DNA from: Cellulomonas sp. KRMCY2
Lineage (GTDB): Bacteria; Actinomycetota; Actinomycetes; Actinomycetales; Cellulomonadaceae
DNA length: 64,000 bases
Assembly: GCF_000526515.1 (NCBI RefSeq)
Contig: NZ_JAGF01000001.1
Coordinates: forward strand, 1,674,001 to 1,738,000
Reading direction: 5' to 3'
Each line of letters opens with the position of its first letter. The stretch's first letter is position 1. The notes beneath the pieces are model-generated. The model was not told the origin of the DNA and did no database searches. It saw only the letters and a list, made by a program, of their open reading frames with translations. Of the stretch, positions 16,002-26,359 are shown piece after piece. Made by a program: the position numbers and the translations under genes.

Positions 16002-17943
16002 GTCGACTCCTCGCCCCGGGCGTTCACGTCGATGAACGTGCCGCGTGCGGTGTACTCGGTGTGCAGCAGATGGTGGCTGATCTGCCCGCACGGCCCGTCG
16101 GTGAGGAACTCCTCGTACAGCCGCAGCACAGCGGGGTTCTCGTGGCTCTTGCGCGCCCGGCCGGTCTCGCCGTAGTGCGCGTCCTCGCCGTAGATCGCCT
16201 TGGCCCGCGCCGTGCGGATCGCGGCATCCGTGGGGATCGGCTGGCCACCGCCACCGAGGCACCCTCCGGGGCACGCCATGAACTCGATGAAGTGGCACTC
16301 GCTGAAGGTCCCGCCGGCCTTGATGTCCGCCATCACGCGGTTCGCGTTGGCGGTGCCGTGCACGACGGCGACCTTCAGGGTCACGCCGCGCAGCCAGTCC
16401 CAGCTCGGTACCAGGTGGGCGAGGATCGGCGGCACCGGGCCGAGCTGGTCGGGCAGCGTCACCTCGGCCATCCGCGCACCGTCGAACCCGCGCACCGGCG
16501 TGATGTCCGCATGGCTGAACAGGTCCTCGACCTTGAGCCCCGTGACCAGCTCGATCACGGTGCGCAGGGCGGCCTCCATCACACCACCGGTCGCGCCGAA
16601 GATGATGCCGGAGCCGCTCGCGGTGCCGAACGGGTCGTCGAAGTCGCTCTCCGGCAGGTCCGGCAGGTGGATGCCGTTCTCGTGGATCATCCGGCCGAGC
16701 TCGCGCGTGGTGAGCGCGAAGTCGACGTCCTGGTACCCGCTGTCGGTCATCTCGGGCCGCCGGGACTCGAACTTCTTCGCGGTGCAGGGCATCAGGGAGA
16801 CCGACACGACGTCGGCCGGGTCGATGCCGTTCCGGTCCGCGTACCAGGTCTTGATCAGCGCGCCGAACATCTGCTGCGGGCTCTTGCAGCTGGACAGGTT
16901 CGGCAGGTACTCGGGGTACTTGTGCTCGATGTACTTGATCCAGCCGGGGCTGCACGAGGTGAACTGGGGCACCGGCCGGCTGCTGTCGCCGAGCACGAGG
17001 TTCTCGTACAGGCGCAGGAGCAGCTCGGTGCCCTCCTCGATGATCGTCAGGTCCGCGCTGAAGTTGGTGTCGAAGACCTTGTCGAAGCCCATCTCCTTGA
17101 GCGCGGTGTTGAGGTTCCAGGTCATCGGCGTGCCCGGCTCGAGGCCGAACTCCTCGCCGATCGCGGCCCGCGGTGCCGGCGCCGTCTGGATCACCACGTG
17201 CTTGGTCGGGTCCTCGATGGCCGCCCACACGTCCTGCGTGCTGTCGGCCTCCTGGAGGGCGCCGGTCGGGCACCGGTTGATGCACTGCCCGCAGTTCACG
17301 CAGACGACCTCGGAGATCGGCAGGGTGAGGTAGGGCGACATGGTCGTGGAGTCGCCACGGCCGATGACACCGAGCGCCCCGACGCCCTGCAGCTCGGCGC
17401 AGGTGCGGATGCAGCGCGTGCAGTGCACGCACTTGTTCATGTCCCGCATGATCGACGGCCCGAAGGTGTCGAAGAGCCGGGTGGGTTCGGTCCGGTGGCC
17501 GAACCGGAAGGTGTCCGAGCCGTACTCCGCGGCGAGGTCCTGCAGCTCGCAGTTGCCGTTGCGCCCGCAGGTCTGGCAGTTGCCGCAGTGCTCGGCGAGC
17601 ATCAGGTCGACGATGTCCCGCCGGGCCTGCCGGACCCGCGGGCTGTACGTGCTGATCTCCACCGGTGCAGTGATCGGGTAGGCGCAGCTCGCCTGGAGGT
17701 TCCGCTGGCCGGAGACCTCGACGACGCACACCCGGCAGACGCCGGCGTCGGGCAGGTCCGGGTGGTGGCACAGGGTCGGGATCCGCCGGCCCGCGCGCTC
17801 GGCCGCCTCGAGGATGCTGGACCCCATCGGGACCTCGACCGCGCGACCGTCGACAGTGACGGTGACCATCTCGTCGGTGTTCAGCGGGGTGGCGCTCGCC
17901 ATGATGCGCATGGCCTGAGCGCGGACTGCCGGGTCCTGGGTCT

Positions 17944-17947
<4 letters not shown>
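15995..17947 (-). CDS. hydA: [FeFe]-hydrogenase catalytic subunit with NuoG-like N-terminus
   Basis: About 650 residues. It reversibly reduces protons to H2. The N-terminus (25-230) is NuoG-like: a [2Fe-2S] domain (CHHPDLPDAGVCRVCVVE), a His-Cys3 cluster (HCGNCQTCGRNGNC) and two [4Fe-4S] sets (CVHCTRCIRTC, CVNCGQCINRCP). The H-cluster follows with L1 TSCSPGW near residue 328, L2 MPCTAKKFE near 387 and L3 FMACPGGCLGGGGQP near 555. In most group A enzymes L1 reads TSCCP; here the second Cys, the proton-relay residue, is Ser. A C-terminal extension follows. GTG 17947 overlaps the nuoF-like stop (GTGA). No HydEFG maturases are in the window. Confidence 0.95.
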
Positions 17948-19155
<1,208 letters not shown>

Positions 19156-19441
19156 CGGGCAGTCTCCTTGGACCTGAAGAGGTCGCCACGGCATCGAGGC
19201 GACACCTCGACCGTAGGTGGCCGTATCACGTCGCCGCATAGGTCCTTTGGGCCCAATGTCCACGGTCCCGTGCCTGTGCTGCTGAGCGCCGGGTCGGTCC
19301 GACGCCGTCGCCGACGTCTGGACGTCGCCACCCACCCGGACAAAGGCCGCACAAGGGACTAACGGCCCACTCTTGCGGGGAGGCCGCGGCAGGGGGAATG
19401 GTGGGTCGGGGGCAGACGTGCGCCCACCAAGGGGGGTGGAC
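19156..19441. promoter_or_regulatory. Divergent regulatory region between hydrogenase operon and SARP-like regulator
   Basis: This 286-bp space must hold the hydrogenase promoter (leftward) and the regulator promoter (rightward). Candidate protein sites are the palindrome TTGGGCCCAA at 19247-19256 and an inverted repeat CACCT-N7-AGGTG at 19203-19219. I found no Rex-type TTGTGAA-N4-TTCACAA site. No -10/-35 pair is obvious in this GC-rich DNA. Confidence 0.4.
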
Positions 19442-20323
19442 ATGGCTGACGTGCTGAGGGTGGCGCGCAGCGTGCTGCCGGCGGGTCACGTGCAGGTGGC
19501 GCGCGGCACGCGCCCGGCTGTCGGTGGCGCAGGCGCGGCCGACCCGGTCCGCGCCGCCCGGAACGGGATCAGCCGGGTCACCCTGCTCGGCGGGTTCGGA
19601 CTGACTGTCGACGGTCGCCCGGTCAGCGTCCCGGTGACCCTGCAACGGGTCGTCGCGCTGATGGCGCTGCGGGGCAGGTGCGGCCGCAGCAGGCTCGCCG
19701 GGTCGCTCTGGCCGGAGAACACCGAGGCCCGCGCCCTGGCGAACCTGCGCACCGCCATCTGGCGGGCCAACCAGCTGTGCCCCGGGCTCGTGGTCGCCGA
19801 CCACGACTGCCTCGCCCTGGACGACGACGTCGACGTGGACGTGACCCGGCTGGTGCGGGCGGCCCATGACGTGATGGACGGCCGGGCCACGACCGACCCG
19901 GACCAGCCGACGCTCCGGTACGTCGAGGGCGACCTGCTCCCGGACTGGAGCGACGAGTGGCTCGTGCCCGACCGCGAGCGGCTGCGCCAGCTCCGGCTGC
20001 ACGTCCTGGAGACGATGGCGGGCCAGCTGTCGGCCGACGGGATGTTCGGACTGGCGATGGAGGCGGCCCTGGCCGCGCTGCGGGCCGATGCGCTGCGCGA
20101 GAGCGCCCACCGGGCCGTGATCCGGATCCACCTCGCCGAGGGCAACCTCGCGGAGGCGGTCCAGGCGTACCGGCACTGCTGCGCAGTGCTCTCCCGGGAG
20201 TTCGGGGTCGCCCCGTCGGCCGAGACGTCGCGGCTGGTCGGCTCGCTCGGCTGGGCTGTGCCGGCTGTGCCGATCGTGCCGGCTGTGCCGACTGTGCCGA
20301 TCGTGCCGACCGTGCCGCTGTGA
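19442..20323 (+). CDS. SARP-like regulator with BTAD domain (paralog 1)
   Basis: A 293-residue transcriptional regulator of the AfsR/SARP class. After a 40-residue leader comes the OmpR-like winged-helix segment (VTLLGGFGLTVDGRPVSVPVTLQRVVALMALRG ... LAGSLWPE). The BTAD helical repeats follow (EWLVPDRERLRQLRLHVLE, LRESAHRAVIRIHLAEGNLAEAVQAYRHCCAVLSREFGVAPSAET). The last 25 residues are a VPxVP repeat. It diverges from the hydrogenase operon, which it may control. A similar paralog follows 46 bp later. Confidence 0.82.
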   Translation: MADVLRVARSVLPAGHVQVARGTRPAVGGAGAADPVRAARNGISRVTLLGGFGLTVDGRPVSVPVTLQRVVALMALRGRCGRSRLAGSLWPENTEARALANLRTAIWRANQLCPGLVVADHDCLALDDDVDVDVTRLVRAAHDVMDGRATTDPDQPTLRYVEGDLLPDWSDEWLVPDRERLRQLRLHVLETMAGQLSADGMFGLAMEAALAALRADALRESAHRAVIRIHLAEGNLAEAVQAYRHCCAVLSREFGVAPSAETSRLVGSLGWAVPAVPIVPAVPTVPIVPTVPL

Positions 20324-20368
20324 TGCCGCAGAGACGTGCGGGAGACGCCACCGCCCGATCCTGGGCAC

Positions 20369-21121
20369 ATGTCGGTGGGCAGCGAGCGCCTCGCGGAGCA
20401 GCGGGCCCTGTCCGCGGCCCGGCCCGGGGGCCACCGCGAGGAGGTCCGCCTGCGACTGCTCGGCGGGTTCGAGCTCACGGTCGGCGGCAGGTCCTGGGAC
20501 CTGCCGCCGGCGGCGGCCCGGCTGGTGGCGTTCCTGGCGCTGCAGTCGCGGCCGCTCATGCGCTCGCACGTCGCCGGGGCGCTGTGGGGCGATCGCAGCG
20601 AGAACCGGGCGGGCGCGTGCCTCCGGTCGGCGATCTGGCGGGTGAACGGCGGGCGCGCGACGCCGGTGATCCAGGCCGGCCGGACCCGGATCGCCCTGAA
20701 CGGCGTGTCGGTCGACGCGCACGAGGCGGCGGGCGCCGCGCACACCCAGCTGATGGGTGGCAGCCCGGTGTCGCCGCAGGTCCTCAGCGGTGAGCTGCTC
20801 CGCGGCTGGTACGACGACTGGGTCATCGTCGAGCGCGAACGGCTCCGTCAGCTGTGCCTGGAGGGCATGGAGCAGATGGCGCAGTCGCTGCTCCGTGCGG
20901 AGCTGTGGCACCGCGCGATCGAGGCGGCCATGTTCGTGGTCGCGACCGAGCCGCTGCGCGAGGCCGCGCATCGGGTGATCATCGAAGCCCAGGTCGGCGC
21001 GGGGAACCGGGGTGAGGCGCTGCGTCAGTTCACTGTGTGCCGGGAGCTGCTCGTTCGCGAGCTCGGCCTGGAGCCGGGGCCGGCGTTGCAGGCGGCAGCG
21101 GCTCGGGCGCGAGAGGCGTGA
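20369..21121 (+). CDS. SARP-like regulator with BTAD domain (paralog 2)
   Basis: 250 residues with the same layout as the gene before it: winged-helix segment (VRLRLLGGFELTVGGRSWDLPPAAARLVAFLALQ ... LWGDRSENRAGACLRSAIWRVN), then BTAD repeats ending in LVRELGLEPGPALQAAAARAREA. The two proteins share GGF-LTV-GR, LR-AIWR-N, RERLRQL and LRE-AHR-VI, so they are a tandem duplication. ATG 20369 was chosen; GTG 20336 is possible and neither has a strong ribosome site. Its 3' end overlaps a convergent protease gene by 92 nt. Confidence 0.8.
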   Translation: MSVGSERLAEQRALSAARPGGHREEVRLRLLGGFELTVGGRSWDLPPAAARLVAFLALQSRPLMRSHVAGALWGDRSENRAGACLRSAIWRVNGGRATPVIQAGRTRIALNGVSVDAHEAAGAAHTQLMGGSPVSPQVLSGELLRGWYDDWVIVERERLRQLCLEGMEQMAQSLLRAELWHRAIEAAMFVVATEPLREAAHRVIIEAQVGAGNRGEALRQFTVCRELLVRELGLEPGPALQAAAARAREA

Positions 21122-21920
21122 CGGTCGCGGCCGGTCGCCCGGTTCGAGGCATCACCAGGAACCCGTAGACCGTGAAGCCGACGGCGTACCCGGCCTGGAC
21201 GAGCACGTCCGCCTTCGAGATGCCGGTCGCGACCGTGCCGTCGGCCGTGATGAACGCGACGGCGTCGATCAGCCCGTGGATGATCACCAGCGGCCAGATC
21301 GCGCCGGTGCGCAGGGCCACGGCCGCGAAGGCGAAGCCCATCGCGGCGGCGTACCCCACCTGGAGCAGGGTGGCGGCCGGGTCGGCGCCGACGAGCAGGT
21401 TGGCACCGTGCGCGAGGCCGAACAGGACCGAGGAGACGATCGCCGCCCGCCAGGTCCCCCGGGCCATGAGGGCACGCAGGATCAGCCCGCGGAAGAACGT
21501 CTCCTCGACGAAGCCGACCAGGGCGGCCAGGGCCAGGTAGGAGGCCAGCCGGCCGGGCTCGATGCCGGCGAGGGACGCGATCGCGGTGCCGAGCACGGGC
21601 AGGAACGGGAACAGCGGTATCCAGTACAGGCGCAGGTCCCGTGACGTCCTCAGCGGGCGGAAGCCGACGTCCCGCCACGCGTGCAGCCGGGTCAGCAGGA
21701 TCGCGGCCAGGGCGGCCAGCGCCGCCTCTGCGGCCAGCTCGAGCCGACCGGTCGGCAGGTCGAACGCCGATGCCGCCGCGTGGGCGGCGACCAGCACGAG
21801 GACGACCGTCACCACGATCAGCGCGGTGAACAGGTGCGGCCGTCGGACGTCGAGGGCCTGGAGGTCGTGCCGCTGCTCAGCGGGCGGGGGCGCGTCGTCG
21901 TGACGTGGCGGGGGCGTCAC
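21030..21920 (-). CDS. CPBP-family intramembrane metalloprotease
   Basis: A 296-residue membrane protein with about eight hydrophobic segments and the CPBP/Abi motifs EETFFRG (glutamate pair and Arg), FGLAHG and IIHGLID, which place Glu and His in the membrane active site. Family members process prenylated proteins or serve in bacteriocin immunity. GTG 21920 lies inside the end of the GT2-GtrA gene, so it is the third gene of a minus-strand operon. The Pro-rich C-terminal 30 residues overlap the convergent regulator gene. Confidence 0.85.
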   Translation of the reverse strand: MTPPPRHDDAPPPAEQRHDLQALDVRRPHLFTALIVVTVVLVLVAAHAAASAFDLPTGRLELAAEAALAALAAILLTRLHAWRDVGFRPLRTSRDLRLYWIPLFPFLPVLGTAIASLAGIEPGRLASYLALAALVGFVEETFFRGLILRALMARGTWRAAIVSSVLFGLAHGANLLVGADPAATLLQVGYAAAMGFAFAAVALRTGAIWPLVIIHGLIDAVAFITADGTVATGISKADVLVQAGYAVGFTVYGFLVMPRTGRPAATVTPLAPEPLPPATPAPAPGRARERAAPGTQ

Positions 21921-23037
21921 ACCCCACCGTAGGCATCGGGGCGGATCGTGACCCGGGGTCGAACGTCCCTGTGGCACGCGCCGTGCTGCGCGCCGGCCGA
22001 GGTGCCCGCCGGGCGAAGACGACCCGTCGCTGGACCTGGAAGCTGGCCGCGAACAGCGTCGCGTCGGTCACGACCTTCGCCGCCACCAGCGGCAGCCCGA
22101 CGTGCGTCAGCGCGGCCAGCAGGCCGTAGCCGGCCGCGAGCAGGGCGACGGCGAGGCTCCAGTACTGGGCCGCGGCCGCGCCGACCGGCTTGTCCGACCC
22201 CCCGGCGAACACCAGCCGGCGGTTGGTCAGGAAGTTCACCGTCGAGCTGATCACCCGTGCACCCACGACCGACGTGAGCAGCTGCCCGGTCACCGCGTGC
22301 AGCGCGAGCAGCGCGACCGCGTCGACGGCGAAGGCGCCGAGCGACGAGAGCAGGAACCTCAGCAGCGGGGCGAGGACCCGCAGCGAGTCCGCCAGCGGCC
22401 GGAAGTGCGAGGACGCGTTCTGCTCCAGGTAGATCGTCTCGATCCCGACCTCCTCGATCCGGTAGCCGGCGCCCTGGGCCCGCAGCAGCACGGTCAGCTC
22501 GTACTCGAACCGGTCGCCCGGGACGGTCTGCAGCCAGCCGAGCATCGAGGCCGGGTAGCCGCGCAGACCGGTCTGGGTGTCCTGGACGCGCAGGTGGGTG
22601 GCCAGCCCGACCAGGGGCCGGGTCATCGCGTTGCCGAACCTGCTGCGCACGGGGACGTGTCCGGTGAACCGGCGTGCGCCGAGGACCATCGCAGTGCGTC
22701 CCGACCCGGCCCGCCCGGCGTGCACCTGGTCGGCCACGCGCAGGATGTCGACCGGGCTGTGCTGGCCGTCGCAGTCGGCGCACACCACGTCCTGACCCGG
22801 GTGGACCCGGGCGACGTGCTCGAACCCGGCCCGCAGGGCGAAGCCCTTCCCGCGGTTCGTCGGGTGCCCGATGACGGTGCAGCCGAGCGCGCGGACTGCC
22901 TCGACGACCGGCCGGTAGGCGGGGCCGCTGCCGTCGTCCACCACGACCACGTGCAGGTCCGGCCGGGTGCCGAGGACCTGCTCGACGAGCCGCACGAGGC
23001 GCTCGTCCGGCTGGTAGGCGGGGATCAGGACGATCAC
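21877..23037 (-). CDS. GT2 glycosyltransferase fused to a GtrA-like membrane domain
   Basis: 386 residues. The N-terminal half is a GT-A transferase like polyprenyl-phosphate mannose/glucose synthases: VLIPAYQPDERL, VVVDDGSG, NRGKGFALRAGFEH, CADCDGQHS (DxD equivalent DCD) and DTQTGLRGYP. From about residue 225 a GtrA domain has four hydrophobic helices (LRFLLSSLGAFAVDAVALLALH, FLTNRRLVFAGG). Such fusions make lipid-linked sugars and flip them for cell-envelope glycosylation. GTG 23037 lies 9 bp after the upstream glycosidase gene, in one operon. Confidence 0.88.
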   Translation of the reverse strand: MIVLIPAYQPDERLVRLVEQVLGTRPDLHVVVVDDGSGPAYRPVVEAVRALGCTVIGHPTNRGKGFALRAGFEHVARVHPGQDVVCADCDGQHSPVDILRVADQVHAGRAGSGRTAMVLGARRFTGHVPVRSRFGNAMTRPLVGLATHLRVQDTQTGLRGYPASMLGWLQTVPGDRFEYELTVLLRAQGAGYRIEEVGIETIYLEQNASSHFRPLADSLRVLAPLLRFLLSSLGAFAVDAVALLALHAVTGQLLTSVVGARVISSTVNFLTNRRLVFAGGSDKPVGAAAAQYWSLAVALLAAGYGLLAALTHVGLPLVAAKVVTDATLFAASFQVQRRVVFARRAPRPARSTARATGTFDPGSRSAPMPTVGCDAPATSRRRAPAR

Positions 23038-23046
23038 GGTCGTGCC

Positions 23047-24069
23047 TCAACCCGCGATGTAGAGGATGTCGGAGGTTCCCCGTTCGCGACCCTTGCCGAG
23101 CGGGTCGTTGACCAGCTCGCCGTCGAAGACCATGGTCGAGGAGCCGCCGCCGTCGAGGTTGTAGGCGGTCGTGGCGCCGAGCCCCTGCATGATCTGCGCC
23201 AGCTCGGTCATCGTGGCGCCCTTGCTGTACCCCGGGCTGCGACCGTCGACGACGACGAAGACGAGGTGGTTGGCCTCGATCACGCCGACGGCGGTGCGCG
23301 GCTGGTTGCCCTGGATCGAGTGGTTGCCGACGTTCGTGTCGATCTCGACGTCCTCGATACCGGCGACGACCTGCCCGTCGGCGACGATCGCCGGACCGAA
23401 CGAGAGCGTGTTCCACACCCCTGCGGCGACGAGCTCGGCGGCGGTCGTGGCCGTCTCGTCGTAGACCGCCACGGTGCCGTCCCGGTAGAAGGCGAGCCCG
23501 TCGCGGGCGTCCTCGTCGCGGTAGACGACCCCGTTGCGGATGACGATGCCGGTGTCCCGGAAGCCGTAGTAGTCGCCGTTGACGGCGAAGATCGCGTCGT
23601 TGTCGGCCGCGATGTCCGAGGTGTCCTCGGTGATGTTCAGCCCGAAGCTGTTCTGGGCGAAGGCCGACCGCAGGGCGGTGGCGTCGGTCAGGACGACGTC
23701 GGCGACGTAGTAGGTGACGGTGTCCTGCCCGCTGCCGGTGACCACCGTGGAGATCGTGACCGAGGCGTCGTCGGACACCGCGGAGGTGTCGGTGACGACG
23801 GCGGGGGTGGCGGTCCCGGCCGAGGAGGTGGCGGTGTCGGTGGCGTTGGTGGTGTCGGTGGTCCCGCTGGTGTCGGTGGTCCCGGTGGCGGGCTGCTCCG
23901 CGGACTGGGCGGCCTCGTACGCGTCGACGTCGGCGATCTGCACGTGCTCGATCACGTAGCGGTCGAGCGCCCAGCCGGCGACCCCGACCAGGGACAGCGA
24001 CAGGGTCACGATGCCGACGACGACCGCGCGGTGGGCCGGTCGTCCGGGCTTGCGGGTGGCTCGTTGCAT
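23047..24069 (-). CDS. Membrane-anchored phosphodiester glycosidase domain protein
   Basis: 340 residues: an N-terminal transmembrane helix (15-37), a Thr/Ser/Ala-rich stalk (about 58-100), then a NAGPA-type domain with NGDYYGFRDTGIVIRNG, FVVVDGRSPGYSKGATMTELAQIM and the hallmark NLDGGGSSTMV. This family uncovers GlcNAc-1-phospho groups or acts on exopolysaccharide and teichoic-type phosphodiesters. It is placed outside the membrane. It is the first gene of the operon with a lipid-linked sugar transferase, which points to cell-wall glycopolymer modification. Confidence 0.88.
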   Translation of the reverse strand: MQRATRKPGRPAHRAVVVGIVTLSLSLVGVAGWALDRYVIEHVQIADVDAYEAAQSAEQPATGTTDTSGTTDTTNATDTATSSAGTATPAVVTDTSAVSDDASVTISTVVTGSGQDTVTYYVADVVLTDATALRSAFAQNSFGLNITEDTSDIAADNDAIFAVNGDYYGFRDTGIVIRNGVVYRDEDARDGLAFYRDGTVAVYDETATTAAELVAAGVWNTLSFGPAIVADGQVVAGIEDVEIDTNVGNHSIQGNQPRTAVGVIEANHLVFVVVDGRSPGYSKGATMTELAQIMQGLGATTAYNLDGGGSSTMVFDGELVNDPLGKGRERGTSDILYIAG

Positions 24070-24161
24070 GCGCCAGTTCTAGGCGGCGCCGGTGTGCCGT
24101 CGATGTGCCTGGGCTGTGGCTCCGCTGAGAGGGCGTGCGCTCGCCCGGCTCGCGCCAGTCC

Positions 24162-25385
24162 TCAGACGAGCACGAGCGGGTGCGGTCGGCGCGGGCTCCG
24201 GGCGGCGCGTCCGCTCGGTCGGCCGACGCGGACCATGGCGATGACCTCCGCGCCGTCGGCCAGGCTGCTGAGGCGGTCCGCGATGTTCGGGCTGCGGCCG
24301 GTCGCCTCCTCGCGTTCGGCCACCTCGACGGCCTGGTTGAGATGCTGCATCGCCCAGCCTTCGCTGGTCAGGGCCAGGTGCAGACGCTGGAGCGCGCATC
24401 CGGCCCGCAGGCGGGCGGCGACGTCCGTCCGGGGTGCCAGGACGAGGCCGTAGGCGCGGGCAGTCGCGGTGTGCACCTCGCGAGTCATCTGGACCCAGGT
24501 GGCGTCGCCGCGTTGCCGGGAGACCGGCGGGAGCATCTTCGCGGCCAGCTCGGTGAGCGCCGGCAGCGCCTGGCAGTCCAGGGTCAGGCCGTCCATCTGG
24601 CGACGGACCTCGTCCGGGGTGGTGCGGAACCAGGCGAAGCCGTCCCTGCTCATCGCCTCGTCGGCGACGACGATCTCGGCGGCGTCCACGAGCAGCGCGC
24701 CCGCCTCGTCGAGCTGGTGCCCGCCGGTCAGCCATCGGACCTCGACGCCCTCGCTGCCTGCTGACGCGGTACGGGCGAGGTGGTCGAGGAGCTCCTGACC
24801 CGGCGCCTCCTCGGGGTAGGGTCCGCGGTCGCAGTGCCGGCTGCGGATCGCGTGGAACAGGGGATCGTCGTCCCGGGCGTCCGCCTGCGTGAGCGCGATG
24901 GTGGCGACGAGCTCGGGTTCCGTGGCCGACGGCACGAGGGTGGTCTGTCCGGACAGGCCGGACGGCGGGCAGGCGAGCTCGAGGTTCGCCAGTGCGCACC
25001 CCAGGCCCAGGTGAGCCTCGCGTCGGAACGGGTCGACGGCGCCGAGTGAGCGTCGGGGATCGTCGAACAGGTCGGCGCGAGAGCCGGTCAGGTGAAGCAG
25101 CCAGTTCTGCATGTTGTGGGCGCTGGCGGCCAGCACGGTTGCCGCCGCGAGCGCACCGGTTCCGGACTCGCCCGAGCTCCGCCACGCCTCGAAGGCCGGG
25201 CCTTCGAAGGGCGCGAACACACCCTGGTCGTCGGCGCGCCACACCATGCCACCGGCGACGACGACGGCCCCGGCGAGCGCGCCGCGGAGGAACCTCCTGC
25301 GGGTCGGCCCGGAAGCGGGCGCCGCATCGGGCGACCGGTCGACGTCGGAGTCGTCTTCGGTCCCTCGGGTGCGTGCTCTGCCCAT
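24162..25385 (-). CDS. Tat-exported Acg-like nitroreductase-fold protein
   Basis: 407 residues. A twin-arginine signal (TRRRFLRGALAGAVVVAGG) near residue 30 precedes a domain like the Acg-family FMN-binding nitroreductase fold: LAASAHNMQNWLLHL (the N-Q-W FMN segment), two tandem halves, and SEGWAMQHLNQ near the end. Acg relatives sequester flavin and often lack classical nitroreductase activity. ATG 25385 has GAGGAGAC upstream. It follows a TetR gene by 11 bp, so TetR probably controls it. Confidence 0.82.
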   Translation of the reverse strand: MGRARTRGTEDDSDVDRSPDAAPASGPTRRRFLRGALAGAVVVAGGMVWRADDQGVFAPFEGPAFEAWRSSGESGTGALAAATVLAASAHNMQNWLLHLTGSRADLFDDPRRSLGAVDPFRREAHLGLGCALANLELACPPSGLSGQTTLVPSATEPELVATIALTQADARDDDPLFHAIRSRHCDRGPYPEEAPGQELLDHLARTASAGSEGVEVRWLTGGHQLDEAGALLVDAAEIVVADEAMSRDGFAWFRTTPDEVRRQMDGLTLDCQALPALTELAAKMLPPVSRQRGDATWVQMTREVHTATARAYGLVLAPRTDVAARLRAGCALQRLHLALTSEGWAMQHLNQAVEVAEREEATGRSPNIADRLSSLADGAEVIAMVRVGRPSGRAARSPRRPHPLVLV

Positions 25386-25396
25386 GGTCTGTCTCC

Positions 25397-26014
25397 TCAG
25401 GTCGCGCGACCGGTGCTCAGGTAGGGCTCGATCACGGCGCGCAGCAGGTTCTCGCCGACACGGGGGTCCGGGTCGCCTTCCGCTGAGTCCAGCTCGGCGA
25501 ACGACCACCACGTCTCGGCGAGGATCCACAGCGCCCGGACGACGTCCTCGAGCCGGTCGTCGTCCACGGCCCGGATGACGCCGCTCGCACGCCAGGAGCG
25601 CGCGAGCCCCGTGAGCGCCGCCAGTCGATGCTCGCGGTTGGCGACGTACGCGGCGTGGAGCTCTGGGTCCCCGTGGACGAGGGCAAGCATGTCCCGGGCG
25701 AGGAACCGGTACGTGCGACTCAGCTCGGTGGCGGCGGAGAGCCGGGCCAGCACCTGGTCCGGTCCGGGCGGAGGGCCTTCCGGCGCCTCCCAGAGCACAC
25801 CGTGGGCGTCGGCGAACCGGGTCCACAGGGCCCGGATGATCTCCGGCTTGTCGGCGTACCAGTAGTAGAGGTTGCCCGGGCTGATCCCGACGTGTGCTGC
25901 GATGTGGTTGGTCGTCACCCGGGCCGTGCCATCCCGGTTGAACAGCTCCAGCGCGCCGTCGAGCACGCGGTCAGCGGTCTGCCGGGCGGTCCGGGTTCGA
26001 GGGGTGCGGGCCAT
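25397..26014 (-). CDS. TetR-family transcriptional regulator
   Basis: 205 residues with an N-terminal TetR helix-turn-helix (RVLDGALELFNRDGTARVTTNHIAAHVGISPGNLYYWYADKPEIIRALW) and a helical ligand domain (RFLARDMLALVHGDPELHAAYVANR). It is the first gene of a two-gene operon with the Tat-exported nitroreductase-like protein. An inverted repeat directly upstream of the start suggests autoregulation. Inducer unknown. Confidence 0.9.
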   Translation of the reverse strand: MARTPRTRTARQTADRVLDGALELFNRDGTARVTTNHIAAHVGISPGNLYYWYADKPEIIRALWTRFADAHGVLWEAPEGPPPGPDQVLARLSAATELSRTYRFLARDMLALVHGDPELHAAYVANREHRLAALTGLARSWRASGVIRAVDDDRLEDVVRALWILAETWWSFAELDSAEGDPDPRVGENLLRAVIEPYLSTGRAT

Positions 26015-26016
26015 GT

Positions 26017-26036
26017 TTTAGAGCATACACTCCAAA
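26017..26036. promoter_or_regulatory. Candidate TetR operator
   Basis: TTTAGAG-N6-CTCCAAA is an inverted repeat (6 of 7 arm positions match) two bases before the TetR start codon. It stands out as AT-rich in high-GC DNA. Position and symmetry fit autorepression. Confidence 0.5.
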
Positions 26037-26040
26037 GCAC

Positions 26041-26071
26041 GGCCACTCATCGGTGGATGGCGTCGCAGTTG
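26041..26071. repeat. Left 31-bp attachment-site-like repeat
   Basis: Identical to 40399-40429 except T for C at the tenth base. On the minus strand it encodes NCDAIHR and a stop codon, but the upstream sequence is not a PPOX gene, so it is the displaced copy. Confidence 0.7.
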
Positions 26072-26178
26072 GTCCGGGTCCAGCAGGCATGGACCGACAA
26101 AGCCGGCACCATTCTCGGTCTGTGAGGCCGGCGGCCGTCGACGGACGGCTCGTCGGTGCCGTGCGCCACGATGAGAGC

Positions 26179-26358
26179 GTGTCTGGTGACCTGACTCTGC
26201 TGCCCGACTACGCCGATCTGCTCGCCGACCTCAAGGACCAGGTCCGTTCGGCCCGGCTCCAGGCTCACCGGGTCGTGAACACCGAGCTGCTCACGCTGTA
26301 CTGGCGAATCGGCGACGCGATCCGCATCCGCTGGTCGGCGTGGTGGACGGCCAGGTAG
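26179..26358 (+). pseudogene. DUF1016 (YhcG-type) nuclease N-terminal fragment
   Basis: The 59 residues contain LPDYADLLADLKDQVRSARLQAHRVVNTELLTLYWRIGDAI, matching the start of DUF1016 N-terminal domains, which precede a PDDEXK nuclease in about 340-residue proteins. Homology stops at about 26325 where an unrelated segment joins and a stop follows. It is a truncated relic just inside the left repeat. Confidence 0.7.
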
Positions 26359-26359
26359 G

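Noticed and set aside
19156-19441. Rex or FNR-type redox operator for the hydrogenase
   Set aside because: No TTGTGAA-N4-TTCACAA or TTGAT-N4-ATCAA match in the intergenic region.
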